From NCBI GenBank assembly GCA_019242475.1, contig JAFAVK010000008.1, forward strand, positions 1 through 32,055: a stretch of DNA of 32,055 nt, read 5' to 3'. The notes under the pieces were generated by a model. The model was not told the origin of the DNA, did no database searches, and was given only the letters and a program-made list of their open reading frames with translations. Position 1 is the first letter of the stretch, and every line of letters starts with the position of its first letter. The position numbers were made by a program, and so were the translations under genes. Origin of the DNA: Acidobacteriota bacterium. GTDB lineage: Bacteria; Acidobacteriota; Blastocatellia; Pyrinomonadales; Pyrinomonadaceae. Of the stretch, positions 1-8,550 are shown piece by piece.

Positions 1-1155
1 GCCGAGGAAGCGCGCGCGGATGATGCAGCCGCCCTTCCAGATGCGCGCCGTCTCGCCGAGGTTGATGTCCCACTTCCAGTTCTCGGAGCCGGCGCGGATG
101 AGGTTCATGCCCTGCGCGTAAGAGCAAATCTTCGACGCGTAGAGCGCATCGCGCACGGCCTCGATCATCCCCTTGCGGTCGCCTTCGAACTTGAACCCTT
201 CGGGGCCGTGGAGCTGCTTGCTCGCCTCGACGCGCTCGTCCTTGCGCGCCGAGAGGTTGCGCGAGTCCACGGCCGCGTTGATGGTCGGGATGGGGATGCC
301 GAGGTCGAGCGCGCTGGCACTCGTCCACTTGCCCGTCCCCTTCTGCCCGGCCTTGTCGAGCACGAGGTCAACCAGGGGCTTGCCCGTCTCGGGGTCTTTG
401 ACGCGCAGAATCTTGGAGGTGATCTCGATGAGGTAACTCTCCAGCTCGCCGCGGTTCCACTCTTCGAAGACCCCGGCCAGCTCGTCGGCCGACATGCCGA
501 GCACCTTGCGCATGATGTCGTACGACTCTGCGATGAGCTGCATGTCGCCGTACTCGATGCCGTTGTGCACCATCTTGACGAAGTGCCCGGCGCCGCCCGG
601 CCCGATGTAGGTCACGCACGGGCCGTCGTCCACCTTCGCGGCGATGGCCTCCCAGATGGGGCGTATCTGCTCGTAAGCGTCTTTGTCGCCGCCCGGCATC
701 AGGGACGGCCCCCAGAGCGCGCCCTTCTCGCCGCCCGAGACGCCGGAGCCGATGAAGTTGAGCCCCTCGGCCTTGAGGGCCTTCTCGCGCCGCTCCGTGT
801 CCATGAAGTAGGAGTTGCCGCCGTCGATGATGATGTCGCCCTTCTCTAAGTAGGGCTTGATCTGGTCAATCGTCCAATCGACGGGGTCGCCGGCCTTCAC
901 CAACAAGATGATCTTGCGCGGCCGTTCGAGCGACTTCACGAACTCCTCGGGCGTGTGCGTGCCGATGAACTTGCCCGAGCCGTACGCGTCCATGAAGGTC
1001 TTGACGCGGTTGGGCTCTTCCTGGCTCGGCGGGCGGTTGTAGACGGCCACGGTGTAGCCGTTGCGCTCGATGTTGCGCGCCAGGTTCTCGCCCATCACGG
1101 CGAGGCCGACCATGCCGATGTTCGCGGTCTTCGGTGTCTGTTCAGGTGTCGCCAT
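1..1155 (-). CDS. gnd: 6-phosphogluconate dehydrogenase, decarboxylating (3' end beyond window)
   Basis: This gene oxidatively decarboxylates 6-phosphogluconate to ribulose-5-phosphate with NAD(P)+ in the cytosolic pentose phosphate pathway. The open frame runs from an ATG at 1155 to the window edge without a stop and gives 385 of the usual ~470-485 residues. The N-terminal Rossmann motif reads [18 protein letters not shown]. It is followed by VAVYNRPPS, the substrate-binding [22 protein letters not shown] and the catalytic region [16 protein letters not shown], all typical of Gnd. AGAGGGA lies about 6 nt before the ATG. It lies 102 bp downstream of tal-pgi on the same strand, which fits a shared sugar-phosphate operon. 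Nothing in the visible part looks broken. Confidence 0.97.
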   Translation of the reverse strand, partial: MATPEQTPKTANIGMVGLAVMGENLARNIERNGYTVAVYNRPPSQEEPNRVKTFMDAYGSGKFIGTHTPEEFVKSLERPRKIILLVKAGDPVDWTIDQIKPYLEKGDIIIDGGNSYFMDTERREKALKAEGLNFIGSGVSGGEKGALWGPSLMPGGDKDAYEQIRPIWEAIAAKVDDGPCVTYIGPGGAGHFVKMVHNGIEYGDMQLIAESYDIMRKVLGMSADELAGVFEEWNRGELESYLIEITSKILRVKDPETGKPLVDLVLDKAGQKGTGKWTSASALDLGIPIPTINAAVDSRNLSARKDERVEASKQLHGPEGFKFEGDRKGMIEAVRDALYASKICSYAQGMNLIRAGSENWKWDINLGETARIWKGGCIIRARFLG

Positions 1156-1173
1156 TATCTTCCCTCTTCGTTA

Positions 1174-1254
<81 letters not shown>

Positions 1255-1257
1255 CTT

Positions 1258-4122
1258 CTATGCTCCCGTCGCGCCCGAGACGGGGACGGCCTCGCGGATG
1301 ATTTCGAAGAGCTTGCGGAGTCCCGCCGTCACGTCCGGGCCGATCTCGACGCGGACGGCGCGGCGGCCGCGCGTGGAGAGCGAGCGGAAGTCGCCGAGCG
1401 CCTGCGCCTGCTTCAAGGTCGAGAAGGTGTAGGGCTCGCCCGGGATTTGCACGTCGCGCCGGTCGCGGGCGGTGACCTGGATGAAGACGCCGCTGTCGGG
1501 GCCGCCCTTGTGGAGTTGACCCGTCGAGTGCAGGAAGCGCGGGCCGTACCCCGTGGTCGTCGCGCAGTGCGTCGCGTCGCGCAGGTGCGTGCGTATCTGC
1601 TGGACGAGCCCCTCGGCGTCCTCCGACTCCTCGAAGTAGTCGAGCAGAGCGATGTAGTCGCCCGGCTTCACGCGCTGCAAGTGCGCCTTCAGGGCTTCGG
1701 CCACGGAGTTCGAGGCGAGCGCCGCGCGCGTCGCGTCGTCGGCGTAGACGGTGAGCCCGTCGCCTTCGGCGAGGACTGTCTGCTCCTGTAGCTTGCCGTT
1801 CTGCTTGAAGGCTTCGAGCAGCTCCTTCGTCGCGTCCTTCGACTCCTGCACGTTCGGCTGGTCGAAGGGGTTGATGCCGAGCCGCCAGCCCGCGACGGCC
1901 GTCGCGATCTCCCACAGGAAGAACTCTTCCCCGAGGTCGTACAAGTCCGTCAGCGTGCGGTAGACGACCGGGTGGCCGGCCGCTTCCAGAGCTTTAAGTT
2001 TGGATTCCGTCCCGCTGTCGAGTTTGCCGACGGCGATGGAGACGAAGAGCCGGTCGTCGCCGTAGACGGACGGCGACGCGAGCGGCTCGCCCGCGACGGG
2101 CACGACGCCCTTGCCCTCTTTGCCCGTCGATTCGGCGATGAGCTGTTCGACCCAGAGGCCGAAGCTCTCGACCTTCGGGTCGGCGACGATGGTCAGCTTG
2201 TCGCGGCCGGCCTTGGCGCACTCGCCGATGATGGCGCCGAGGCGCGCGCCCGGGTTCTCGCTTGCTGGCACGACCTGCGAGCAGGCGTGGATGACGCGCT
2301 CGGCGCGGTCGAGCAGCTTCTTGATGTCAACGCCCATCAGGGCCGCCGGCACCATCCCGAAGTAGGAGAGCGCCGAGTAGCGCCCGCCGATGTCCGGGGG
2401 GTTGAGGAAGATGCGCTTGAACTTGTCGTTCGTCGCGTCCTTCTCCATCTTCGTGCCGGGGTCTGTGACGGCGAGGAAGTTCTCGCCCGGGTTCTCCTTG
2501 GCCTGGCCGACCTGGTCGTACCAGTAGTGGTAGAACGTTAAGGGCTCGGTCGTCGTCCCCGACTTCGAAGAGACGACGAAGAGCGTCTTCGCCGGGTCAA
2601 CCTTCTCGCGGAACTCGGCGACCTTGTCCGGGTCGGTCGAGTCGAGGACGAGCAGCTCGGGATAACCTTCCTGTTTCCCGAAAGTCCTTCTCAAAACCTC
2701 GGGCGCGAGCGAAGAGCCGCCCATGCCGTTGAGGACGACGTGCTTGTAGCCCTTGTCTCTCAGGCGGTCGGCGAAGGTGACGAGATCGTCCTCGACGCCA
2801 ATCATCTGGTCGGCGACGTTGAGCCAGCCGAGCGCGTTCTTGATGATCTTCTGGGGCTCCTCTTCGGACTTCCAGAGTGCGGCATCTTTACGCCAGACGC
2901 GGCGCATCACGTCGCCCTTTTCGGCTTCCTTGATGGCCGCACTCACCGCGTCAGCGTATTTTCCCAACGACGCGCTCATCCTCTCGTTGATGCCGGAGAG
3001 CAGTGCGTCGCGCTTGGCCTCGATTGACTCGGCAAGCGTGTCGAATGAGGTGACGAAGGCCGCGAGGCCGTCGCGCTGTAGCTTCTCGGTCACCTCCTTC
3101 AGGTCAATGCCGACCTCGGCCAACTGTCCGATGAGGGCGCGGCATTCGTCCAAGCCCTCTTCAATCGTAACCTCGACGCGGCCGTGGTCGCGGATGGCCG
3201 TGTAGGTCGCGGGCGGGACGGTGTTGACCGTCTCGGGGCCGATGAGGTTATCGACGTAGAGCACGTCCGAGTAGTTCGGGTTCTTCGTCCCCGTCGAGGC
3301 CCAGAGGCAGCGCTGCACCTGCGCACCCTTCGCCTTCAACTCGGCGAAGCGCGGGCCGTGGAAAATCTCCTTGTACTTCTCGTAAGCGAGCTTCGCGTTC
3401 GCGACGGCCGCGCGGCCCAGCAAGCCTTCGAGCCGCTGCTTCTCCTCCGGCGAAGACGCGTGGCGCGCCTTGTATTCGAGGTCGGTGTCAATCGCCGTGT
3501 CCACGCGCGAGACGAAGAAGCTGGCGACCGAGGCGATGCCGTCCACGTTCTTCCCCTCGGCCGCGCGGCGTTCGAGCCCCTTGATGAAAGCCTCGGCCAC
3601 CTGCTCGTAGTTCTCGATGGAGAAGATCATCGTGATGTTGATGTTGATGCCGCGGTAGATCGACTCTTCGATGGCCGGGAGCCCCTCCTGCGCCGCGGGA
3701 ATCTTGATCATCACGTTCTTGCGCCCGACGCGCTCGAAGAGTCGCGCCGCCTCGTCAATCGTCCCCTGCGTATCGTACGCGAGCTTGGGGCTGACTTCGA
3801 GGCTGATGTAGCCGTCGAGACCATTGGTCTTGTCGTAGACGGGTTTCAAAACGTCGGCGGCGTTGCCGATGTCTTCGACGACGAGGTCTTCGTAAATCTC
3901 GCCCACGCCCTTGCCGGCCTGGACGAGCTTGCCGAGCTGCTCGTCGTAGTCGGTCGAGCCGGTGATGGCCTTCTCGAAGATGGTCGGGTTGGAGGTGACG
4001 CCGCGCAGGTCGTCCTCCTCGATCTTCTTCTTCAGGTCGCCGGTCGTGAGCATGGCGCGGCGGATGTTGTCGTACCAGATGGACTGGCCGAGCTTCATGA
4101 TTTCGACGAGTCGGTTGCTCAT
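1258..4122 (-). CDS. tal-pgi: Bifunctional transaldolase / glucose-6-phosphate isomerase
   Basis: This is a 954-residue fusion. Residues 1 to ~380 are a TalB-type transaldolase, with GVTSNPTIFEKAI near the N-terminus and the Schiff-base lysine in MIKIP at K140. Residues ~400-950 are phosphoglucose isomerase, with GMGGSSLAPEVL, the sugar-phosphate-binding SSKSGTTTEPL and GLWVEQLIAESTGKEGKG. The two activities interconvert C3/C4/C6/C7 sugar phosphates and glucose-6-P/fructose-6-P, linking the pentose phosphate pathway to glycolysis. I chose the ATG at 4122 over one 15 nt upstream because GAGGAG lies 6-7 nt before it and MSNRL is the usual Tal N-terminus. Fused Tal-Pgi proteins are known in several phyla, often near gnd or zwf, so the neighbour gnd supports the call. 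Confidence 0.96.
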   Translation of the reverse strand: MSNRLVEIMKLGQSIWYDNIRRAMLTTGDLKKKIEEDDLRGVTSNPTIFEKAITGSTDYDEQLGKLVQAGKGVGEIYEDLVVEDIGNAADVLKPVYDKTNGLDGYISLEVSPKLAYDTQGTIDEAARLFERVGRKNVMIKIPAAQEGLPAIEESIYRGININITMIFSIENYEQVAEAFIKGLERRAAEGKNVDGIASVASFFVSRVDTAIDTDLEYKARHASSPEEKQRLEGLLGRAAVANAKLAYEKYKEIFHGPRFAELKAKGAQVQRCLWASTGTKNPNYSDVLYVDNLIGPETVNTVPPATYTAIRDHGRVEVTIEEGLDECRALIGQLAEVGIDLKEVTEKLQRDGLAAFVTSFDTLAESIEAKRDALLSGINERMSASLGKYADAVSAAIKEAEKGDVMRRVWRKDAALWKSEEEPQKIIKNALGWLNVADQMIGVEDDLVTFADRLRDKGYKHVVLNGMGGSSLAPEVLRRTFGKQEGYPELLVLDSTDPDKVAEFREKVDPAKTLFVVSSKSGTTTEPLTFYHYWYDQVGQAKENPGENFLAVTDPGTKMEKDATNDKFKRIFLNPPDIGGRYSALSYFGMVPAALMGVDIKKLLDRAERVIHACSQVVPASENPGARLGAIIGECAKAGRDKLTIVADPKVESFGLWVEQLIAESTGKEGKGVVPVAGEPLASPSVYGDDRLFVSIAVGKLDSGTESKLKALEAAGHPVVYRTLTDLYDLGEEFFLWEIATAVAGWRLGINPFDQPNVQESKDATKELLEAFKQNGKLQEQTVLAEGDGLTVYADDATRAALASNSVAEALKAHLQRVKPGDYIALLDYFEESEDAEGLVQQIRTHLRDATHCATTTGYGPRFLHSTGQLHKGGPDSGVFIQVTARDRRDVQIPGEPYTFSTLKQAQALGDFRSLSTRGRRAVRVEIGPDVTAGLRKLFEIIREAVPVSGATGA

Positions 4123-4315
4123 AAATACTCTCCTCAAGCGGGGTGCACACAGGGGCGAACGGTCTCAAAGATACTGCCGTTGCGGGGGCGAGGTGCCACA
4201 CTCCGGCTGTCGCCGCTCCGGGCGGGAGGCCCGGTTGTATCCCTTTCGAACGACGCTGTTACGAATTGCCCGGATACTATCACATGAGTTCTGACGCCGC
4301 CAACAGACGGGAAAA

Positions 4316-4348
4316 CAGTAGGCAGTAGGCAGACGGCAGTAGGCAGTT
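4316..4348. repeat. Heptamer GTAGGCA tandem block (copy 1)
   Basis: Four 7-bp units lie at 4318-4345. Units 1, 2 and 4 are GTAGGCA and unit 3 is GACGGCA. A degenerate inverted partner (TGCCTAC units) at 4450-4475 overlaps the stop codon of the next gene (4468-4470). The same four-unit block with a variant third unit recurs at 14711-14738 and 29274-29301. The block lies in the 345-bp gap between tal-pgi and the 4468 gene. Apart from this repeat and the hairpin at 4384-4425 I see nothing convincing in that gap; a promoter for tal-pgi must lie there but no clear hexamers stand out. Confidence 0.85.
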
Positions 4349-4383
4349 GAAGACAGGAGGCCCCTAACGAGCTAGTCCTACAA

Positions 4384-4425
4384 GAAGCGGAGGCAGCGAG
4401 AATCATCACTCGCCGCCTCCGCTTC
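4384..4425. terminator. Hairpin terminator, probably ending the 4468-5319 gene
   Basis: Two 17-nt arms (4384-4400 and 4409-4425, GAAGCGGAGG type) pair with one wobble around an 8-nt loop. GTTTT follows on the plus strand, while the minus-strand side has only a short U-rich CTTCTTGT. Its position 43 bp past the stop of the minus-strand gene fits transcription termination. It sits between the two arms of the GTAGGCA repeat. Confidence 0.65.
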
Positions 4426-4467
4426 GTTTTGCTACTTTCTCTAAAGGCTAACTGCCTACTGCTCTGC

Positions 4468-5319
4468 CTACTCCTGCGCGGAGGCCGACTCGGCGGTGAA
4501 GACCGAGTCGTCGGTCTTGACGCCGAAGGTGACGGTGAGCACCTGCGACTCCTCGACCTGCCGGTCGCCCGCGTAGAGGACGGAGCGGTAGGGGACGAGC
4601 GTGCCCTGCACGACGCGGTAGTCGTGGAAGGTGCGGCGGTACTTGGTGCCCTCCTCCTCGTATTCGAGCCAGAGGATGCGCCCCGTCTTCGCGCTGACGT
4701 AGTAGCGCGTCGAGTGCTGCTCCTTGTCCGCCAGCTCCAACACCCAGAGGTCTAGGCCCTTCTGGCTCTCCTTGCCGTTGTACTTGACCGTCGCGCCGCT
4801 CTCCTTGTAGCGCAGCAGCGCCTCGATGCCGTGGGCGCGGTCGGTCATGAGGCTCGTCACGTCCTCCTGCTTCGGGGTGAAGGGGGTGCCGCGCAGGATG
4901 CCGGTCACGTGCCCGTCGCTGAGGATGAGCGAGTATTTGAGCGAGGCGAGGCTCTGGTCGAAGCGTATCTTGTCCTTCTCGTAGGTCTCGCCGCGCTTGA
5001 AGGTGCGCTCGTAGGTGATCTCCTCGGGGCTCCCGTCCTGGCCGGTGCGGGTGATGCGGCCGCGCTCGACGCCGGTGCGCCTGATCTGCGCCAGCCCGGC
5101 GCGCGAGCCGTAGACGAGGACAACCGTCTCGGCGACCTGGTCGGCCGTCGGGTTGTCCTTGTCCAGCCTGGCCGGCTTCGGCTGCTCCTCCTTCTTCTTC
5201 GGCTTCTCCTCCGCCTTCGGCTCCTTCTTCTCCTGCGCCGCGGCGGGGGCGGCCGCGTGCGGCACGGCCGCGGCGAAAAAGAGCGCCGACAGCGCGCACA
5301 CGAGTAAGCGTCGTAACAC
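4468..5319 (-). CDS. Exported outer-membrane lipoprotein-sorting (LolA/RseB-like) fold protein
   Basis: The 283-residue product starts with a signal peptide (VLRRLLVCALSALFFAAAV..HAAAPAAAQ). A Lys/Glu-rich low-complexity linker follows (EKKEPKAEEKPKKKEEQ), then a domain of about 220 residues. Its end (YYVSAKTGRILWLEYEEEG, DYRVVQGTLVPYRSV, VKTDDSVFTA) resembles the beta-rich LolA/RseB superfamily, which binds lipids or lipoproteins in the periplasm. The start is a GTG with GGAG 9 nt upstream; the longer frame to 5472 has an N-terminus with no signal-peptide features. The family assignment rests on the style of the C-terminal half, and the substrate is unknown. It is divergent from the ATP-grasp gene. 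Confidence 0.7.
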   Translation of the reverse strand: MLRRLLVCALSALFFAAAVPHAAAPAAAQEKKEPKAEEKPKKKEEQPKPARLDKDNPTADQVAETVVLVYGSRAGLAQIRRTGVERGRITRTGQDGSPEEITYERTFKRGETYEKDKIRFDQSLASLKYSLILSDGHVTGILRGTPFTPKQEDVTSLMTDRAHGIEALLRYKESGATVKYNGKESQKGLDLWVLELADKEQHSTRYYVSAKTGRILWLEYEEEGTKYRRTFHDYRVVQGTLVPYRSVLYAGDRQVEESQVLTVTFGVKTDDSVFTAESASAQE

Positions 5320-5511
5320 TGAGTTCTTCTCCAATCCTGAGTTGATCGCCCGGCGGTTCCGGCCCGGGCGCCGCGCCTGAGGAGAGCTTCGGCGGCCGAA
5401 CTTCGGCGGATTGTAACACATCCGCCCGCGCCTGGCCCCAGCGGCCGGGCGCCGCCTTTCAGTCCAAACCAATTGATGCCAATGGCCTTGCGGCGGATGC
5501 CCGCCCGCGCT

Positions 5512-5539
5512 TTGACAACCCCGCGCGCGTGCCTGTAAA
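5512..5539 (+). promoter_or_regulatory. Candidate sigma70 promoter of the ATP-grasp gene
   Basis: A consensus TTGACA at 5512-5517 is followed after 16 nt by TGTAAA (5534-5539), a 4/6 match to the -10. Transcription from about 5546 would give a leader of ~120 nt that contains the inverted repeat at 5572-5631. It lies in the 346-bp divergent gap 5320-5665. The rest of that gap shows only this repeat, and no clear promoter for the opposite gene. Confidence 0.5.
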
Positions 5540-5571
5540 GTCCTGTGTTTTCATAAGAGTTTAGGAAGCCG

Positions 5572-5631
5572 GGAGTCAGAATGTGCAGTCGGCGACCGCT
5601 CTCATTATTCTGACTCCTGACTTCTGACCCC
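5572..5631. repeat. Heptamer TYCTGAC repeat with inverted partner
   Basis: The right part (5608-5628) holds three 7-bp units, TTCTGAC, TCCTGAC and TTCTGAC, with a decayed CCCCGAC after them. GGAGTCAGAAT at 5572-5582 is an exact inverted copy of ATTCTGACTCC at 5607-5617, giving an 11-bp stem with a 24-nt loop. It lies in the presumed 5' leader of the ATP-grasp gene, ending about 35 nt before its GTG, so it could shape translation or mRNA stability; that is inference. Confidence 0.75.
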
Positions 5632-5665
5632 CGACGCCCTTATTTACTGCGAAAGGACAGGAACC

Positions 5666-6967
5666 GTGAAAAAAGTAGGACTGCTGGTCGGTCGCGAGCG
5701 GACGTTCCCCGTCTCGCTCATCGAGAGCATCAACGAGCGGGGCGGCGGCGAGGTCGTCGCCGAGTTCGTCAAGATCGGCGGCGTGCGCCACGACGCGGGC
5801 GTCGGCTACGACCTCATCATCGACCGCATCTCGCACGAGGTGCCCTTCTACCGCGCCTTCCTCAAGCGCGCCGCGCTCGAAGGCTGTGTCGTCATCAACA
5901 ACCCGTTCTGGTGGTCGTCCGACGACAAGTTCTTCAACTTCTCGCTCGGCACGAAGCTCGGCGTCGCCATCCCGCGCACCGTCCTGCTCCCGCAGAAGAA
6001 CTACATCGAGGGCATCACGAGCGAGTCTTTGCGCAACCTCGAATTCCCGCTCGACTGGCAATCAATCGCCGACTACGTCGGCTTCCCCGCCATCATCAAG
6101 CCTTTCGACGGCGGCGGCTGGAAGAACGTCTCCCGCGTCAACGACCTCGAAGAGCTTTGGAAGGTCTACGACACGACCGACACGCTCTGCATGACTTTGC
6201 AGGAGATGATCGACTGGGATCAGTTCGTGCGCTGCTACTGCATCGGCCAGCAGGACGTGATGATCATGCCCTACGACCCGCGCAAGGGCTACCTCTCGGG
6301 CGAGCAGTACGTCCATGACCCGACCTACCTTTCGACCGAGACGGCGCAGCGCGTCGCGCAGGACGTTTTGAAGCTGAACCGCGCGCTCGGCTACGACATC
6401 AACACGGTCGAGTTCGCCATCAAGGACGGCATCCCCTACGCCATCGACTTCATGAACCCCGCGCCGGACGCCGAGCTGGCCTCGGTCGGCGAGTTCTACC
6501 ACAACTGGCTGACGAAGGCCGTCACCGACCTCGTCTTCCGCCGCCTCGCCGAGCCGCGCCCCGAGCAGGTCTACCGCTGGGACGCGCTGCTCAACCCGCA
6601 GCCGGGCGCGACCCAGCCGCTCGCCGCCGCCGCTTCGGCCGCGCAGTCGGCCGCGGATTCCGTCCTCCCGCAGTCCGTCCGCGACCTGCCCTCGAACGTC
6701 GTGGACACGGTCACGGACTTCCTGAGTCATGCGACCGGCGTCGTCTCCGGCCTCGTGAACGCGGTCACGGAGGCGGCCACCCCGGGCGCGCAGGCCGGCG
6801 AACAGTCCGAGACCCCGGTCGGCTACACCCCCGCCGAGCCGAAGGCCGCCACCAAGCGCCCCCGCGCCGCCTCCGGCTCGAAGAAGGGCGCGGCCAAGGG
6901 CTCGACCAAGCGCGCCGCCCCGACCCGCCCGAAGAAGTCCGCGACGGGCGAGCCCGGCGAAGCTTAA
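5666..6967 (+). CDS. RimK-like ATP-grasp ligase with basic Ala/Lys-rich C-terminal tail
   Basis: The first ~310 of 433 residues look like an ATP-grasp carboxylate-amine ligase. They show a lysine in AIIKPFDGGGWKNV, the QEMIDWDQFVR strand, and the metal-binding end VEFAIKDGIPYAIDFMNPAPDAE. Residues ~315-390 are Ala/Pro-rich and predicted unstructured. Residues ~390-433 are rich in Lys, Arg and Ala (TKRPRAASGSKKGAAKGSTK), like a histone H1 or nucleoid-protein tail. The substrate is not evident. The start is GTG with AAAGGA 8 nt upstream. The gene is monocistronic, between its own promoter and a strong bidirectional terminator. The ATP-grasp assignment is firm; any ligase specificity is unknown. 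Confidence 0.85.
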   Translation: MKKVGLLVGRERTFPVSLIESINERGGGEVVAEFVKIGGVRHDAGVGYDLIIDRISHEVPFYRAFLKRAALEGCVVINNPFWWSSDDKFFNFSLGTKLGVAIPRTVLLPQKNYIEGITSESLRNLEFPLDWQSIADYVGFPAIIKPFDGGGWKNVSRVNDLEELWKVYDTTDTLCMTLQEMIDWDQFVRCYCIGQQDVMIMPYDPRKGYLSGEQYVHDPTYLSTETAQRVAQDVLKLNRALGYDINTVEFAIKDGIPYAIDFMNPAPDAELASVGEFYHNWLTKAVTDLVFRRLAEPRPEQVYRWDALLNPQPGATQPLAAAASAAQSAADSVLPQSVRDLPSNVVDTVTDFLSHATGVVSGLVNAVTEAATPGAQAGEQSETPVGYTPAEPKAATKRPRAASGSKKGAAKGSTKRAAPTRPKKSATGEPGEA

Positions 6968-6991
6968 GAATCACTTCCCCGGACTGACCGC

Positions 6992-7035
6992 AAAAAAGGA
7001 GGGCGGCCGTTTGACGGCCGCCCTCCTCCCTTTTT
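6992..7035. terminator. Bidirectional intrinsic terminator between convergent genes
   Basis: A perfect 14-bp GC-rich stem (6997-7010 with 7014-7027) closes a 3-nt loop. It is preceded by an A-run (6992-6997) and followed by CCCTTTTT, so it works in both directions. It lies between the ATP-grasp gene and the convergent hydrolase. Confidence 0.93.
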
Positions 7036-7053
7036 ACCGGAAAGCCCTCGGCG

Positions 7054-8079
7054 TCAGAACCCCTTCGAACGGAGCCACTCGTCCATGAGTTTCCAACCCT
7101 CGTGGTTGCGGTAGTGCGTGTTGAAGTCGTGCCCGACGCCCGGGAGCGCCTGCGCGTTCACGCTCGAAGCGCTCGTGAAGAAGGCCGCCTCGCCGTCGGC
7201 CAGAGACCCCGGGAAGAGCCCGTCGAACTCGCCCAACTGCACGAGCACCGGCCCCGTCACCTGCCCGACGCGCAGGGCGGCCGTGTCGAAGGTGAACGCG
7301 GGCAGGATGCCCGTGTTGAGCTGGCCGCGCGCCAGGAAGTCCGAGAGGTTGTCGGCGTCGTACTGGATGACTTCGGGGTCGGCCCCGGGCGCGTAGTAGA
7401 ACATCAGCGGCCGCAGCGCGTCGGGGAGCTTGAAGTATTCATACTGCAACAGCTCCGCGATCAGCTCGGCCGGCACCGGGATCGCGTGCGGGACGTGCCC
7501 CATGCCCGTCGTGACCAGCGCGTCGGCGTCGTGGTAAGTCCCCTGCTCGTAGACGGCGTTGATGCTCCCGAGCGAGTGGCCGACCGCCACCACCTTCTCA
7601 AAAGCATAGCCCGTCGCGTTCTCGCCCGAGCGCAGTTGCGTGATGACCTGATGCAGCGCGGAGGCGGTCTGGTCGAGCGTCACCGCGTCGCCGTCCGAGG
7701 GTTTCGTGCTCTCGCCCGCGCCGAGCTGATCGACGGCGAGCACGGCGTACTTGCGCTCGGCCATGTAGCGCGCGAAGGAGTATTCGTGCCCGTTGATGTT
7801 CGGCACGTCCCAATATTTGTGGTTGTAGTTGGCGCCGTGGACGGCGAGCAGCAGCGTGCGGTTGCGGAAGCTGCCCTTGTAGTAGAGGTAGCCCGCGACC
7901 TCCGCCGCGCCGCCGTCGGCCAGCGTCACGGGGAAGCTCACGCGCTCGACCTTGATGTCGTTCGGCGTCTCGTCCGCGGCGGCGGCGCCCGCGAAGGAGA
8001 AGACGAACAGGGCGATGGCGAGGAGCCTGGATGCGTTGTTGTTAGCGAGGAGGCCGGTACGAATGCGTTGAATGCTCAT
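7054..8079 (-). CDS. Secreted alpha/beta hydrolase
   Basis: The 341-residue protein has an N-terminal signal peptide (hydrophobic SRLLAIALFVFSFAGAAAA, cleavage near residue 36). An alpha/beta hydrolase domain follows, with the oxyanion motif HGANYNHKYW, the nucleophile elbow GHSLG (Ser169), an acid in EFDGLF (Asp286) and a histidine in GVGHDF (His317), so the triad is complete. The fold includes esterases, lipases and haloperoxidase-like enzymes; the substrate cannot be read from sequence. The start ATG at 8079 has AAGGCGG about 5 nt upstream. It is a single gene that ends at the bidirectional terminator shared with the ATP-grasp gene. Export suggests it acts in the periplasm or outside the cell. 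Confidence 0.88.
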   Translation of the reverse strand: MSIQRIRTGLLANNNASRLLAIALFVFSFAGAAAADETPNDIKVERVSFPVTLADGGAAEVAGYLYYKGSFRNRTLLLAVHGANYNHKYWDVPNINGHEYSFARYMAERKYAVLAVDQLGAGESTKPSDGDAVTLDQTASALHQVITQLRSGENATGYAFEKVVAVGHSLGSINAVYEQGTYHDADALVTTGMGHVPHAIPVPAELIAELLQYEYFKLPDALRPLMFYYAPGADPEVIQYDADNLSDFLARGQLNTGILPAFTFDTAALRVGQVTGPVLVQLGEFDGLFPGSLADGEAAFFTSASSVNAQALPGVGHDFNTHYRNHEGWKLMDEWLRSKGF

Positions 8080-8234
8080 GAGTCCGCCTTTCTATGTCAG
8101 GGCGGCGCGCCGCAGATAAAAAGGTAGGCGTCGGCGCGCGGCTGTGAGCGTCGTGCGAAACACGGAGTTTCGCGTCCCGCACGACAACGCGGAAAAGGCC
8201 GCCGCCCGGGATCACAGAAGGGCTGAAATTTTTA

Positions 8235-8256
8235 TCGGGAGGGATGAAGTCGAACC
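8235..8256 (-). other. Partial duplicate of the tRNA-Phe 3' end (possible decayed attachment site)
   Basis: Read on the minus strand, this 22-nt stretch matches the last 22 nt of the neighbouring tRNA-Phe at 17 positions, including GGTTCGACT and the TCCCT of the acceptor side. It lies about 80 bp downstream of the tRNA. Such partial repeats of a tRNA 3' end can mark old integration sites, but nothing between the copies looks like an integrase, and chance or a tRNA relic are equally possible. Confidence 0.35.
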
Positions 8257-8290
8257 TTCGAAGGGCGTCCGGAACAGGTCGCGCCGACGA

Positions 8291-8317
8291 AGAACGGGCG
8301 CCCCGGAGGACGCCCGT
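8291..8317 (-). terminator. Likely terminator of tRNA-Phe
   Basis: ACGGGCG at 8294-8300 and its exact complement at 8311-8317 form a 7-bp stem with a 10-nt loop. On the minus strand TCTT follows, a weak U-tract. It begins 20 nt after the tRNA 3' end. Confidence 0.5.
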
Positions 8318-8336
8318 CGGTCTTCGAATCTTTCGA

Positions 8337-8409
8337 TGGCCAGGGACGGAGTCGAACCGCCGACACCGCGATTTTCAGTCGCGTGCTCTACCAACTGAGC
8401 TACCTGGCC
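8337..8409 (-). tRNA. tRNA-Phe (anticodon GAA)
   Basis: On the minus strand the 73-nt sequence folds as a full cloverleaf. The acceptor GGCCAGG pairs with CCTGGCC and is followed by discriminator A. The D-arm is GCTC..GAGC with AGTTGGTA in the loop. The anticodon stem CGCGA/TCGCG encloses CTGAAAA, giving anticodon GAA, and the T-loop is TTCGACT. CCA is not encoded, so it must be added after transcription. A promoter lies 30-60 nt upstream. Confidence 0.97.
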
Positions 8410-8438
8410 GTAAACCTTCTCGCGCGAACAGAAGGCAG

Positions 8439-8468
8439 AGTATAAGGGGGTCGAAACTGGACTGTCAA
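8439..8468 (-). promoter_or_regulatory. Promoter of tRNA-Phe
   Basis: On the minus strand a consensus TTGACA (8463-8468) is followed after 18 nt by TATACT (8439-8444, 5/6 match). Transcription would begin near 8432, about 22 nt before the mature tRNA. It is back to back with the plus-strand promoter at 8517-8544. Confidence 0.8.
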
Positions 8469-8516
8469 ACGGGACGCGGCCGGTTGATTTTTTGTCAAAT
8501 GCGTCACAAAAAAACG

Positions 8517-8544
8517 TTGACAGTTTTGCGACAAGGTGTATAAT
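8517..8544 (+). promoter_or_regulatory. Full-consensus sigma70 promoter driving a small RNA
   Basis: TTGACA (8517-8522) and TATAAT (8539-8544) both match the consensus at all six positions, with a 16-nt spacer. An A-tract (8508-8514) directly upstream of the -35 resembles an UP element. No protein gene lies downstream on this strand; the next gene runs the other way. This is the best-matching promoter I see in the window. Confidence 0.88.
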
Positions 8545-8550
8545 CCGTCG

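Noticed and set aside
8235..8256. A second complete tRNA gene downstream of tRNA-Phe
   Set aside because: Only the T-arm/acceptor-like 3' part is seen, with a mismatched T-stem closing pair and no D- or anticodon arm.
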